Source: PALSA-505 sp963762615 (GTDB taxonomy: Bacteria > Actinomycetota > Actinomycetes > Streptosporangiales > Streptosporangiaceae). From it: 64,000 bases of DNA. The translations under genes were made by a program, and so were the position numbers. The stretch lies in contig CAVXLG010000012.1 of the NCBI GenBank assembly GCA_963762615.1, positions 186,001 to 250,000 of the forward strand. The letters are read 5' to 3'. The notes below the pieces were generated by a model, which worked only from the letters and a program-made list of their open reading frames with translations, ran no database searches and was not told the DNA's origin. Shown here piece after piece: positions 30,384 to 39,050 of this stretch. Each line of letters starts with the position of its first letter. Positions within the stretch are counted from its first letter, which is position 1.

Positions 30384-32159
30384 TCAGCGGCGGTGAGGAC
30401 CTTGCGGACGGCTGCCGCCGGCTTTCTGCATCGTGGGCCTGACGGGGGGCGTCGGGGGGTCGCCGTGCACGTATGTTCTGCCCCGGAGCAGTGAGACGGC
30501 GGCGGCGACCAGGCATACGGCGATGGCGAAGCCGAAGGCGGCGGACAGGCCGTGGCCGAACGCCGGGCCGATGACCGAGGGAAAGAAGCGGCGCCCGGTC
30601 AGGTAGGCGGCGCGGGCAGCGGGCAGATGGGCGAGGGCCGGACGGAGCAGCGTGCTGACCGGGTTATAGCCCAGCAGCGCGGCGAACAAGACCGACGCCG
30701 GGGGCAGGCCGACGACCCTGGCGGCGCTGGCGGGCGGCACGCCCTGGGCGATCAGCCCATGGCTGAGCGCGGTCGGCAACCTGGCTGCCAGCCCGACGAT
30801 GATCAGGGTGAAGAAGATCCCGATCGACAGCACCGTGGCGGAGTTCTGGAAGGTGGCGGCCATCCCGGATCCGACGCCGCGCCTCTCTGGCGGCAGGCTG
30901 TTCATGATCGCGGCCCGGTTCGGCGCGCTGAACAGTCCCTGGCCCACGCCGGCCAGCAGCAGGATCAGCGCGAACTGCCAGTAGGCGAAGTTGACCGGCA
31001 GCATGTCCAGCAGCAGGAACGACACCGCGGTGATGATCATGCCACCGGTGGTGAACCCGCGGGCGCCGAACCGGTCCGACAGCGCGCCGGAGACCGGCCC
31101 GGCGGCCAGGAACCCGATCGTGAGCGGGAGCAGGGCGATCCCGGCCCACAGCGGGGTCTGGCTGAAGCTGTAGCCGTGCTGGGGCAGGTAGATGCCCTGC
31201 AGCCAGATGATCAGGATGAACATGAGGCCGCCGCGGCCGAGCGCAGCCAGCAAGCTGGCCAGGTTGCCAGCGGAGAAGGCCCGGATCCGGAACAGGCTCA
31301 TGTTGAACATCGGGTGGGCCACCCGGACCTCCAGGGCGCAGAATACCCCGAGCAGCCCGATCCCCCCGGCGATCCCGGTGATCACCCAGGGATTGGTCCA
31401 GCCCATGGTGTGCCCGCCATAAGGCTGGATGCCATAGGTGATCCCGGCCAGAAGCGCGGTCAGCCCGGCCCCGAAGGTCAGGTTCCCCCACCAGTCGAGG
31501 TGAACCGGTCGGCGCTCACCGAGCTCGCGGAGACTGCGGTAGGCCCAGAACGTGCCGAAGACGCCGAACGGTACTGACACCAGGAACACCAGGTGCCACT
31601 CCACCGGGCCGAGCAGGCCACCCAGTATGAGGCCGAAGAACTGGCCGGCGATCCCGGCGACCTGATTGAGGCCCAGCGCCATGCCGCGGTGATCGGCCGG
31701 GAAGGCGTCGGTGAGGATCGCCGGCGCGTTGGCGAACAGCATCGCCCCGCCGACTGCCTGCAAAATCCGCATCGCGATCAGCCAGAGCGCGGCCGCCGTG
31801 CCGTGCAGCCAGGTCACCCCCAGCAGGATGGAGAACACCGTGAACACCGCGAAACCCAGGTTGTAGATCCGCACCCGGCCGAACATGTCGCCCAGCCGGC
31901 CGAAGGTCACCACCAGCACCGCAGTGACCAGCAGGTAGCCCAGGATCACCCAGAGCAGCAGGCTGGTGTTGCCTGGCAGCAGCGGGTTCACCCCGATCCC
32001 GCGGAAGATGTCCGGCAACGCGATCAGGATGATCGACCCGTTGATCGTCGCCATCAGCGTGCCCAGCGTGGTGTTGGACAGGGCGATCCACCGGTAGCCG
32101 GGACCGGGCACAGCGGGCCTCAAGTTGCCGGCCAGGCGCTCCCGTCTGATGAGCCGCAT
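30384..32159 (-). CDS. MFS transporter, DHA2 (14-TM) drug-efflux type
   Basis: 591-aa pump with 14 predicted helices. Helix 1 is TLGTLMATINGSIILIALPD, helix 2-3 loop GRLGDMFGRVRIYN, and the antiporter motif C region in helix 5 is GLNQVAGIAGQFFGLILGG. The C-terminus is a 25-residue basic tail. ATG 32159 has AAGGAA 5 nt upstream; an upstream start would add about 10 residues. Substrate unknown. Copy B of the 320-bp cassette and its stub lie just upstream. Confidence 0.88.
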   Translation of the reverse strand: MRLIRRERLAGNLRPAVPGPGYRWIALSNTTLGTLMATINGSIILIALPDIFRGIGVNPLLPGNTSLLLWVILGYLLVTAVLVVTFGRLGDMFGRVRIYNLGFAVFTVFSILLGVTWLHGTAAALWLIAMRILQAVGGAMLFANAPAILTDAFPADHRGMALGLNQVAGIAGQFFGLILGGLLGPVEWHLVFLVSVPFGVFGTFWAYRSLRELGERRPVHLDWWGNLTFGAGLTALLAGITYGIQPYGGHTMGWTNPWVITGIAGGIGLLGVFCALEVRVAHPMFNMSLFRIRAFSAGNLASLLAALGRGGLMFILIIWLQGIYLPQHGYSFSQTPLWAGIALLPLTIGFLAAGPVSGALSDRFGARGFTTGGMIITAVSFLLLDMLPVNFAYWQFALILLLAGVGQGLFSAPNRAAIMNSLPPERRGVGSGMAATFQNSATVLSIGIFFTLIIVGLAARLPTALSHGLIAQGVPPASAARVVGLPPASVLFAALLGYNPVSTLLRPALAHLPAARAAYLTGRRFFPSVIGPAFGHGLSAAFGFAIAVCLVAAAVSLLRGRTYVHGDPPTPPVRPTMQKAGGSRPQGPHRR

Positions 32160-32407
32160 AACTTCCTTCCCGAGCCTCCTGCGCACCACAGGAAATGGCG
32201 ATGGCCTTCTCGTCCGTCCTCCACGACCGCCTCGGCGGGGTCCCGTCCCCTCCCGTCCCGGACGCGCTGCCGCGGCAAGCGGCGGTCAGTTCGCGTCAAC
32301 GTCGGGAACTGCTCGAACGTGCCGGGTCCGCAGTAGCCAACATCGTGCACGATGGGTTCATCGCGGTTGATGGCCTCATGGCGGGCGATCGCAGGGATGG
32401 GTTCCAT
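32120..32407 (-). pseudogene. Truncated frame starting MEPIPAIARHEAINRDEP (copy B)
   Basis: ATG 32407 has AGGAGG upstream and the first 18 codons match the stub in copy A (6351). The following codons differ from copy A and overlap the start of the MFS gene, so only the 5' end of the ancestral gene remains. Confidence 0.4.
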
Positions 32408-32670
32408 CGTTCGGCCCTCCTGCCTGGTTGGCTGCCCCGGCGCCTTCATGATGATCGCGCCTGGGGCGGTCGGGCATCACGGCCAGCCACCATCTTGGGG
32501 CTGCAGCTAGCGGGCGGCGGGGATTGCTGTTAGCCGCAATGCGCGGCCAGGTACCGCGGAGGAATCTTGTCGTGGGCATGCCTCACCCCATCAACGATGA
32601 GCGCGGGATCCCGCGCTAGCCACGTTGCGGTGTCCGGGGCCGGTCCCGAGGAGGAGCTCAAATGCCGGGA
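32353..32670. repeat. Dispersed 320-bp repeat, copy B (divergent promoter cassette)
   Basis: Aligns by eye with 6299-6618 throughout. The palindrome GCGCGGGATCCCGCGC is at 32601-32616. It ends at GGAGCTCAAATGCCGG, the ribosome-binding site and start of a small frame, as in copy A. Confidence 0.7.
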
Positions 32671-32817
32671 CGTCTGCAGAAGATCCTCTACACTGCCGAG
32701 GCGGAGCGCACGACGCCAGCGGCCCGCGGACCGACGTCGGCGACCCGGCGAAGCCGACGCGCTCGATGCGCGCCCTGCGCATCATCCTGTGACGACAGCA
32801 TGGGCCTAGCGCGATGA
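32662..32817 (+). pseudogene. Small frame upstream of the WhiB-like gene
   Basis: ATG 32662 with GGAGG upstream reads MPGRLQKILYTAEAERTT, coding-like, then becomes arginine-rich. The other frame over 32718-32792 ends DPAKPTRSMRALRIIL, which looks like a real C-terminus, so a frameshift probably separates two halves. In its current frame the stop overlaps the whiB ATG (ATGA), the same coupling as in copy A. Confidence 0.35.
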
Positions 32818-33707
32818 CCGCACCCGCGAACTGGCGTAACGATGCCGCCTGCCGCAACGCCGATCCGGAATTGTTCTTCCCGATCAGTACGGCCGGGCCT
32901 GCGTTGCGCCAGATCCTGGAGGCCAAACGGCTGTGCCGCAGCTGCCCGGTGCAAATGCCGTGCCTGACCTGGGCGCTGAACCACCGGGTCGCCCATGGCG
33001 TGTGGGGAGGAACCACCGCGGACGAGCGGCGCGCCATCCGGAGCCAAACCAGAAAATTGAGAATTACCCAGGAAGATGACGATGGCAAAAGTTATCACCC
33101 GGCAGAGCGCGGAGAACATGGAATACGTGCGCAAGCTGCTCAAGCAAAAGCAACCCGCACTTTCCGCGGCACTGGAATTGGCCGCGGACCTGGTGGCCAG
33201 CGAGCTGAGTTTCCCCGAGGAGGCGGGCGACACCAGCACCTCCTAGGGCTCATGACCAGTAACCCCGCGCCGCCGCGGACGGCGGAGAACGCCGCCTGCG
33301 GCATCGCCAGCCTGGCGTCTGGGGGCTTCGCGCGCGACTTTGCCACCGCGGGCGGCGAACGCGTCATGGTAGCTGCGCTCAATCGACGGCAGTTCACCGA
33401 CCTCGCCAAGGCAACCGGGCTCGCCGGCGCGTTCGCGTTCGCCGAACGCCTGCTGCGTGCGGACTTCTCCGACTGCGGAGACCTGTATACCCACCGGGAC
33501 ACCATCGCCGCGCTGCTTGCGGCGTGGTTTGCCGGGCGCACCACGGCCGATCTGGCCGCCGCGTTCGGGGGAACCTCAGTGCCATGGGCACCCCTTCACG
33601 AGGTTCGACCCGATTACGGCAGAAAGAGGCCGGGCCCCGCTGGGGTCCGCCCGCCCCTCCGGCCCTGCCGTGGAAGGCGGGGGGTGGCACGTCCTGGGCC
33701 TCGCTGA
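32814..33707 (+). CDS. WhiB-like Fe-S regulator in an extended reading frame
   Basis: The first 85 residues are a WhiB-like protein: WRNDAACRNADPELFFP, then RLCRSCPVQMPC (CxxC-x5-C), GVWGGTTADERRAI. Four cysteines at the usual spacing would hold a [4Fe-4S] cluster. Normal Wbl proteins end near here, but this frame continues another 210 codons: first through a low-GC gap and a segment antagonised by a better frame (33076-33246), then through a CoA-transferase relic in the same frame. A single extra A in GAAAATTGAG (near 33053) would restore a stop (AGA AAT TGA), so the true WhiB protein is probably about 80 aa. Confidence 0.7.
   Translation: MTAPANWRNDAACRNADPELFFPISTAGPALRQILEAKRLCRSCPVQMPCLTWALNHRVAHGVWGGTTADERRAIRSQTRKLRITQEDDDGKSYHPAERGEHGIRAQAAQAKATRTFRGTGIGRGPGGQRAEFPRGGGRHQHLLGLMTSNPAPPRTAENAACGIASLASGGFARDFATAGGERVMVAALNRRQFTDLAKATGLAGAFAFAERLLRADFSDCGDLYTHRDTIAALLAAWFAGRTTADLAAAFGGTSVPWAPLHEVRPDYGRKRPGPAGVRPPLRPCRGRRGVARPGPR
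33076..33246 (+). CDS. 56-aa hypothetical protein overlapping the extended WhiB frame
   Basis: AGGAAG then ATG at 33076 (ATG 33082 also possible): MTMAKVITRQSAENMEYVRK then an alanine/leucine-rich helical segment and acidic tail, ending at TAG 33244-33246. Its third-position pattern and ribosome-binding site are better than those of the overlapping WhiB extension, so this is likely the real gene downstream of WhiB. Family unknown. Confidence 0.5.
   Translation: MTMAKVITRQSAENMEYVRKLLKQKQPALSAALELAADLVASELSFPEEAGDTSTS
33252..33620 (+). pseudogene. CaiB/BaiF CoA-transferase C-terminal relic
   Basis: The frame contains ERVMVAALNRRQFTDLAKAT, then LLRADFSDCGDLYTHRDTIA and LLAAWFAGRTTADLAAAFGG followed by VPWAPLHEV, matching the C-terminal helices of formyl-CoA-transferase-like proteins. 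The catalytic N-terminal domain is absent and the frame loses resemblance after about 33600. Confidence 0.6.
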
Positions 33708-33749
33708 TATGGCGAGGATCTGCCCAATAAGTAAAGCGAGAGGGAGAAC

Positions 33750-34052
33750 ATGGTCACTGTGGGACTACTGGTTACGCTGAAGGCCAGGCCGGGAAAGGAA
33801 GAAGAACTTGCCGGGTTTCTCGTCAGCGCCTTGCCGCTGGCACAGGGCGAGCCCGAGACGACCGCCTGGTTCGCGATCAAGATCGATGACTCGACATTCG
33901 GCATTGCCGACTTCTTCCCGGACGTGGGGGGCCGCCAGGCTCATCTCGACGGGCCGATCGCCGCGGCCCTGCTGCAGCGCGCCGAGGAGCTGCTCGCCGC
34001 GCCCCCCGACATCAAGCCGGTCGATGTCCTGGCGGCCAAACTGCCGACCTGA
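33750..34052 (+). CDS. Antibiotic-biosynthesis-monooxygenase-like protein
   Basis: 100-aa ABM-fold protein: MVTVGLLVTLKARPGKEEEL, GEPETTAWFAIKIDDSTFGI, and DGPIAAALLQRAEELLA. GAGGGAG lies 6-9 nt upstream of ATG. Distinct from the ABM protein at 28357 except for fold. Probable heme-degrading or quinol-type monooxygenase family; no catalytic assignment is possible. Confidence 0.78.
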   Translation: MVTVGLLVTLKARPGKEEELAGFLVSALPLAQGEPETTAWFAIKIDDSTFGIADFFPDVGGRQAHLDGPIAAALLQRAEELLAAPPDIKPVDVLAAKLPT

Positions 34053-34319
34053 GCTGGTGCCTCGCCGGGAAACGAGCAGCATGTACCCAGCACCGATGCC
34101 AAATCGGGGCCATGCCAGAACAGAAGCGAGCAACCGAGGCGTAGTAGAACGACCATTCGGTACCGCCGCCAACAGCTGGGCATGCTCGCGCCGGTTGCTG
34201 TGTACCAGGAGGTCTGCGCCGGGTGAACCAGAACAGCTGGCAGAACGTGTTGACCGATGCGGTGCATGTCGGACTGAGAACTCACGCTGGCTGTCACTGG
34301 GCGCTGCGAGGGAGTGGGC

Positions 34320-35777
34320 ATGACTGGATGGAGGCGGTATCCGAGGCGTGGGCTGGTTGGGGGCTGGGACGCTGTGGCTGGGGCTGCGCTGGTGATGGTG
34401 CTGGGTGCGGGGTCGTCGGCGGTGCAGCCCGGGTCAGCTGGGCAGCTTAGCCGGGCGCGGCTGGCCGCAGGCGGCATCTGGCGGGTCGTGCCCACGGTCA
34501 GCCCGCAGGCGGCCGCCAGGACTCAAAGCGCGTTGTTTGAGGTATCGCTGACCAGCGCGGCCGATGGGTGGGCGGTGGGCAACCTGGTGACCACGGTACC
34601 CAACCCGCAGGGCGGCCCACGGTTGGTCGTCAGCCGGGCGCTTGCCGAGCGGTGGAACGGCACGAGCTGGGGGCAGGTTGCGATGGCCCAGCCGCCAACC
34701 CAGCACGCGCTGCTGCAGGGAGTAGCTGACCTGGGCTCGAGTGACGCCTGGGCGGTGGGGTTCACCGGGGATGTCGCTCCGGGGACCAGCTCACCATCTG
34801 GCGGCCTGGTCGAGCACTGGGACGGCACACGCTGGCAGATCGTCAGCACCCCGGGCAGCTCGGCGGAAACGCTCACCGCAGTGACCGGCACCGGCCCCGA
34901 TGACGTGTGGGCGGCCGGTTCGATGAACCTCGGAGCGCCCCCGCCGGCCGGCGACAACACCTTCTTCGAGCACTTCAACGGCACCAGCTGGCAGGCGGTC
35001 CCCGGCCCGGCCGGCAACTTCTCCGAGGACCCGGTCGAGGTCACCGCGCTCGCGGCGCTGTCGCCCAGTGACGTGTGGGCGGTAGGGACCCAAAACCCCG
35101 AGCTCTCCGGCCAGCCCGGGAGCTTGAACATGGCCGCGCACTGGAACGGCAAGACCTGGGCCGTCGTGCCCACGCCTGATCTGGGCAACAGCGTGTCGCA
35201 GGCCGATGTGCCAACCGGAGTGACCGCCATCAGCGCCACCGATGTGTGGGCGTCCGGGGTGGAGTTCACCGGCTGCCCGGCCGCCAGCGCCAGCGGCGGT
35301 TCCCGGCTCGCCGCCGGAGGCCGCAGCCCGGTGCTGCCGCTGGCCCTGCGGCTGCGGCCGGGCGGGCTGCGGCGGCCGCGGGGCGCCATCGGCCCGTGCC
35401 TGGTGCCGTATGTGCTGCACTGGGACGGCAAGACCTGGTCCCTGACCAAGACCCCGGACCCCGGCGCGTTCGGCAGCGCCCTGGAGGGCATCACCGCGCT
35501 ATCGGCCAGCGACATCTGGGCGGTCGGGCAGGCCCAGAGCTCCGCCAAGGGCCCCGTGCAGACGCTGACCGAACGCTTCAACGGCACGTCCTGGAGCGTG
35601 CAGCCCAGCCCGGACCCCGGCAGCGCCGGCACCGACGAGCTGTTCGCCGTGGCCAGCACCGGCGGGCACCAGCTCGACGCGGTCGGCGGCGCCGCCGTGG
35701 CTGGCGATCCCTGCCTGACCGACGTCTCGGGGACGTTCTGCCTGCGGACCCTCGCCCTGCACACGACATCAGGCTGA
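34320..35777 (+). CDS. Secreted beta-propeller protein with DVWAVG repeats (first of a pair)
   Basis: 485 aa, with an N-terminal signal segment (WDAVAGAALVMVLGAGSSAV) and repeated blades ending in (S/T)DxWAVG or similar (AADGWAVG, SSDAWAVG, PSDVWAVG, ASDIWAVG), each followed by ...HWNGTSWxxV. A Gly/Arg-rich insertion lies near residues 320-355. It is tandem with a second copy 66 bp downstream. Function unknown; the family is common as a secreted actinobacterial protein. Confidence 0.8.
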   Translation: MTGWRRYPRRGLVGGWDAVAGAALVMVLGAGSSAVQPGSAGQLSRARLAAGGIWRVVPTVSPQAAARTQSALFEVSLTSAADGWAVGNLVTTVPNPQGGPRLVVSRALAERWNGTSWGQVAMAQPPTQHALLQGVADLGSSDAWAVGFTGDVAPGTSSPSGGLVEHWDGTRWQIVSTPGSSAETLTAVTGTGPDDVWAAGSMNLGAPPPAGDNTFFEHFNGTSWQAVPGPAGNFSEDPVEVTALAALSPSDVWAVGTQNPELSGQPGSLNMAAHWNGKTWAVVPTPDLGNSVSQADVPTGVTAISATDVWASGVEFTGCPAASASGGSRLAAGGRSPVLPLALRLRPGGLRRPRGAIGPCLVPYVLHWDGKTWSLTKTPDPGAFGSALEGITALSASDIWAVGQAQSSAKGPVQTLTERFNGTSWSVQPSPDPGSAGTDELFAVASTGGHQLDAVGGAAVAGDPCLTDVSGTFCLRTLALHTTSG

Positions 35778-35843
35778 CCGGCCGGCCCCGGTCACGCACC
35801 GCGGCGTGACCGGTGCCTCGGGCATTCGGAAAGGGACGGAGCG

Positions 35844-37082
35844 ATGGGGAGATCACCGCTACTGAGCCTGGCCGCCGCGGCGGCCGTGGCCCTCGCCACT
35901 GGGGCGGGGGTGACCGGCGCCCAGGCGGCGACGCCGGGTATCTGGCAGGTATTGCGCAGTGTCAGCCCAGACCCCACCAAGGTGGACGACAGCTCGTTTG
36001 CCGGGGTGTCGATGGCCAGCGCCAGCGACGGGTGGGCGGTCGGCAACTTCATGAACCCCCACGCGGTTAACCGGCCGCTGGCCGAGCACTGGAACGGCCG
36101 CGCCTGGCGGATCACGGCGGCACCGCCGCTGCCCAAAGCCGGCGCCAGCGGCATGCTCAGCGGCGTCAACGAGGTCGTCGGTCCCGCCAACGCGTGGGCC
36201 GTGGGCTCGTTCACCCTGGCGGCCGGCGGAACGCGGACCTTGATCGAGCATTTCACCGGCACGTCCTGGGCGGTTGTCCCCAGCCCGAACCCCTTCACCG
36301 GCCCCGGCGCGGACGATGAGCTGAACGCGGTCGGCGGGACCTCAGCCAGCGATGTGTGGGCGGCGGGCTTTGACTTCGAAGGCAATATCGCACAGGGCCT
36401 GTTTGCGCACTTCAACGGGACCACCTGGCAAGCAGCCCCACCGCTGGTGGCAGCCGGAATCCCAGATTTCGTGTCGGTGTCGGCGGTCTCCGCCAACGAC
36501 GTGTGGGCGGTCGGCACTTCTCTTGGCGTCAACGACGCGACCCTGGCCGCCCACTGGGACGGGCATACCTGGCAGGTGGTTACCACGCCCTGCCTGAACG
36601 GGACCAAGATCATCCTCCAGGAGGGCGCGTGCCGGCAAAGCAACAACGAGCTCACCGGGGTGACCGCCGTGGCCACCAACGACGTGTGGGCGTCGGGCTT
36701 TGAAACCGAGAACAGCGGCTTCCACGTGCCCTACGTGCTGCACTGGGACGGCAAGACCTGGTCGCTGACTAAGACGCCCAACCCCGGTCAGGGTCAGGGC
36801 CTCGCCGGCGGCTCGCTGTTCGGCATCACCGCTGTGTCGGCAAGCGACGTCTGGGCGGTAGGTCATACCCAAGACAGCAGCGGCACCATCACGACCCTCA
36901 CCGAGCAGTTCAACGGCAGCACATGGTCACTGGTCCCCAGCCCCGACCCCGGGCTGCTGGGCAACGACACGCTCTTCGGCGTCGTCGGGGCCGGGGGCAG
37001 GCAGTTGTTCGCCGTCGGTGGCGACGAACAGTCCGGCCAGTGCTGCATCCGGACCCTGGCCCTGCGGACCACATCCGGCTAA
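35844..37082 (+). CDS. Secreted beta-propeller protein with DVWAVG repeats (second of a pair)
   Basis: 412 aa with a cleavable signal peptide (MGRSPLLSLAAAAAVALATG, ...GAQAA). Repeated blades ASDGWAVG, ANAWAVG, SDVWAAG, NDVWAVG, NDVWASG and SDVWAVG with ...HWDGxTWxxV strands; seven or more blades. Clearly paralogous to the upstream gene but without the Gly/Arg insertion, so the pair arose by duplication and then diverged. ATG has AAGGGACGGAG upstream. Confidence 0.82.
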   Translation: MGRSPLLSLAAAAAVALATGAGVTGAQAATPGIWQVLRSVSPDPTKVDDSSFAGVSMASASDGWAVGNFMNPHAVNRPLAEHWNGRAWRITAAPPLPKAGASGMLSGVNEVVGPANAWAVGSFTLAAGGTRTLIEHFTGTSWAVVPSPNPFTGPGADDELNAVGGTSASDVWAAGFDFEGNIAQGLFAHFNGTTWQAAPPLVAAGIPDFVSVSAVSANDVWAVGTSLGVNDATLAAHWDGHTWQVVTTPCLNGTKIILQEGACRQSNNELTGVTAVATNDVWASGFETENSGFHVPYVLHWDGKTWSLTKTPNPGQGQGLAGGSLFGITAVSASDVWAVGHTQDSSGTITTLTEQFNGSTWSLVPSPDPGLLGNDTLFGVVGAGGRQLFAVGGDEQSGQCCIRTLALRTTSG

Positions 37083-37139
37083 CCCGCCGGAACCCACATC
37101 CGAAATAGGGCGCGCGGATCGTCCGCCGCGTCGGGGGTC

Positions 37140-37350
37140 GTGCCGGGATCACCAAGCCGGTCGGGCCGCACGCTGCGGCATGCGTTTATCACCGCGGCGC
37201 TGGATGGCGGAGTGCCGCTGCGCGATGTGCAGGACGCCGCCTCGCACGCCGATCCTCGGACCACTATGAGATACGACCGCGCCCGCGGCAGCCTGGACCG
37301 GCACGCGACCTACATCGTGGCCGTTTATCTCGCTGGTGCCGCCCGGCTAC
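37140..37350 (+). pseudogene. Tyrosine recombinase (integrase) C-terminal relic
   Basis: RSGRTLRHAFITAALDGGVP, LRDVQDAASHADPRTTMRYD and RHATYIVAVYLAGAAR match the C-terminal catalytic domain, with the HxLRH-like histidine/arginine and the nucleophilic tyrosine in TMRYD. The N-terminal half is missing, and the frame runs on without resemblance, so it is not active. Confidence 0.72.
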
Positions 37351-37437
37351 ACCGACAGGGGCCCGGTGTTGCGTGCCGCTTGCGCTGTGTGTCTCGGGCT
37401 TGCTGCGTCGTAGGCCGCGCGGGCGATAGCGGGCGAG

Positions 37438-37560
37438 TTGCTTGAGCGCGAGGCCGAGCGGGCGGTGCTGGCCGCGGCGGCCGAGCGGGTGGCGACCGGT
37501 GACGGCGGGGGACTGGTGCTGGTGCTCGGCGAGGCGGGGATCGCGATCGGCCCGGTGATC
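37438..37560 (+). pseudogene. Second LuxR/LAL-type ATPase N-terminal relic
   Basis: LLEREAERAVLAAAAERVAT then GLVLVLGEAGIAIG is the typical LuxR-family AAA N-terminus ending at Walker A, here with the GKT lysine lost (GEAGIAIG). It directly follows the integrase relic. Confidence 0.6.
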
Positions 37561-37781
37561 GCGAGGCTCTCCCATCCCCGAAGCCCGCGCGAGCTGACAT
37601 GCGGGATCCCTGGGACGATCGCCCCGCTGAATGCAGGCCGACATGGCGCTGCGGCGCTCGACGTTCGCTGGCGGGTGGAATCCTCGCCGCACTAGCCGGT
37701 ACCTGACGAGCGGAGCGATGAGGCGGGGCGGTTGGCGGAGTCTGAACTGCTGGTTACGTCCATCAACGAGCGGAGGTCGAT

Positions 37782-38414
37782 GTGTCCAAGCTTCGGGTGC
37801 ACAATCTGGTCGTGTCGCTAGACGGGTTCGCTACCGGCGAGGGGCAGTCGCTCGACGCGGCCTTCGGACACGCGCAGCAGGCGTTCATGGAGTGGTTCGG
37901 GAAGATCCGGATCTGGCGCGGACTGCAACCCGATGGGCAACTCGGCCCGGACGAGGCGATCGCGTCGGCTTGGGGGACGGCGATCGGCGCGGAGATCATG
38001 GGCCGGAACAAGTTCCGGCCCACCACGGGCCCCTGGCCCGAGGACGGCTGGCGCGGCTGGTGGGGAGAGGACCCGCCGTTCCACACGCCCTGCTTCGTGA
38101 TGACACACTACGAGCGGGAACCGCTCACGGTCAGCGACACCACCTTCCACTTCGTCAGCGGCACCCCGGCCGAGGTCCTGAATCAAGCACAGAAGGCGGC
38201 CGGCGACCTGGACATAAGGCTCGGCGGCGGGCCCACCACGATCAACGAGTTCCTGCAGGCTGACCTGGTCAACTACCTGCACATCGTGCTGGTCCCGATC
38301 GTGCTCGGCGCCGGCGTCCGGCTCTGGGACGGCCTCGACGGGCTGCACAAGCGCTACACCCTGGAAACGGTCACCGTCCCCAGCGGGGCCACCCACGTGT
38401 TCTTCACGCGCTAA
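37782..38414 (+). CDS. Dihydrofolate-reductase-like (RibD C-terminal fold) protein, copy 1
   Basis: 210 aa, DHFR/RibD-C superfamily: LRVHNLVVSLDGFATGEGQS, IGAEIMGRNKFRPTTGPW, PPFHTPCFVMTHYERE and IRLGGGPTTINEFLQADLVN. The GTG start has GGAGGT 6 nt upstream. This group of stand-alone actinobacterial proteins has no fixed substrate. It is a paralogue of the gene at 41917, and both are adjacent to relic-rich DNA. Confidence 0.82.
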   Translation: MSKLRVHNLVVSLDGFATGEGQSLDAAFGHAQQAFMEWFGKIRIWRGLQPDGQLGPDEAIASAWGTAIGAEIMGRNKFRPTTGPWPEDGWRGWWGEDPPFHTPCFVMTHYEREPLTVSDTTFHFVSGTPAEVLNQAQKAAGDLDIRLGGGPTTINEFLQADLVNYLHIVLVPIVLGAGVRLWDGLDGLHKRYTLETVTVPSGATHVFFTR

Positions 38415-38432
38415 CCCCCGCTTTCGCCTCGG

Positions 38433-38711
38433 ATGAGCACCTGGCGTTCGCTTTGCGACTCTGGTTCGCCGAGCTGGCAGGCGGGGAAGATGCCCGCGAT
38501 CAGCGTCCATCCGCTCAACCCGCTCAGCCCGCCGCCGGGCGGGGCGCGCGGCCTCAACACCAAATACCACTGGGTCGGCCAGTTCCGGCCCGGCGGCGAA
38601 CTATGGTGCAGCACCCAGCGGATGGACCTGGTGTGCGGCCACCACCAGCCGCCGATCAGCTACACAGCAGACACGGCGGGCAGAACCGGGGTAGCCGCGA
38701 GCTCACGGTAA
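38433..38711 (+). CDS. 92-aa hypothetical protein
   Basis: Frame MSTWRSLCDSGSPSWQAGKM onward has a strong G/C third position over its central 60 codons (e.g. LNTKYHWVGQFRPGGELW) and several Cys/His (LWCSTQRMDLVCGHHQPP). No family recognised; a small zinc-binding protein is conceivable. No strong ribosome-binding site, so the 5' end is uncertain. Confidence 0.45.
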   Translation: MSTWRSLCDSGSPSWQAGKMPAISVHPLNPLSPPPGGARGLNTKYHWVGQFRPGGELWCSTQRMDLVCGHHQPPISYTADTAGRTGVAASSR

Positions 38712-38734
38712 CGGGAAGGGTTTTCACGTGGAAG

Positions 38735-38780
38735 ATCGTGGACATTTACCTTCCCGATTCGGGGGGTAAATGTCCACGAT
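38735..38780. repeat. Perfect 16-bp inverted repeat (long hairpin)
   Basis: Arms ATCGTGGACATTTACC (38735-38750) and its exact complement (38765-38780) flank a 14-nt loop that itself contains CCCGATTCGGG. No T-run follows, so it is not a canonical terminator; the arms resemble fused IS ends. Confidence 0.65.
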
Positions 38781-39050
38781 AATGAATCGGGGCCGCAGCC
38801 AACGCCTCACGGCGGGGACTGCTGCTCCGCGTGAGGGCAGCAGTCAAGACGGCGGCGTCCGGTGATCTTGGCGGCCCGCGGCCGGGTGGGATGACGGTGG
38901 CTGAACGTCGGGCCTGGCATCTGCCCGGACCGTGTGCCACATCGCGGGCTGCGGAAGATGGCCGTCGCCGGATCCGGTCTCCGGTGATCGGGTGCGGTCG
39001 ATTGGCGGTGACAGGCCCTGAGCGGGGTCAGGCCCGGCGCCTAGGAGATC
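38781..39050. other. 270-bp intergenic stretch, no gene recognised
   Basis: Short frames without motifs. The hairpin at its left edge and the RraA-like gene to its right explain no further signal. Confidence 0.35.

Noticed and set aside
38735..38780. Factor-independent terminator
   Set aside because: No T-run follows either arm, and the loop is itself palindromic; listed as a repeat.
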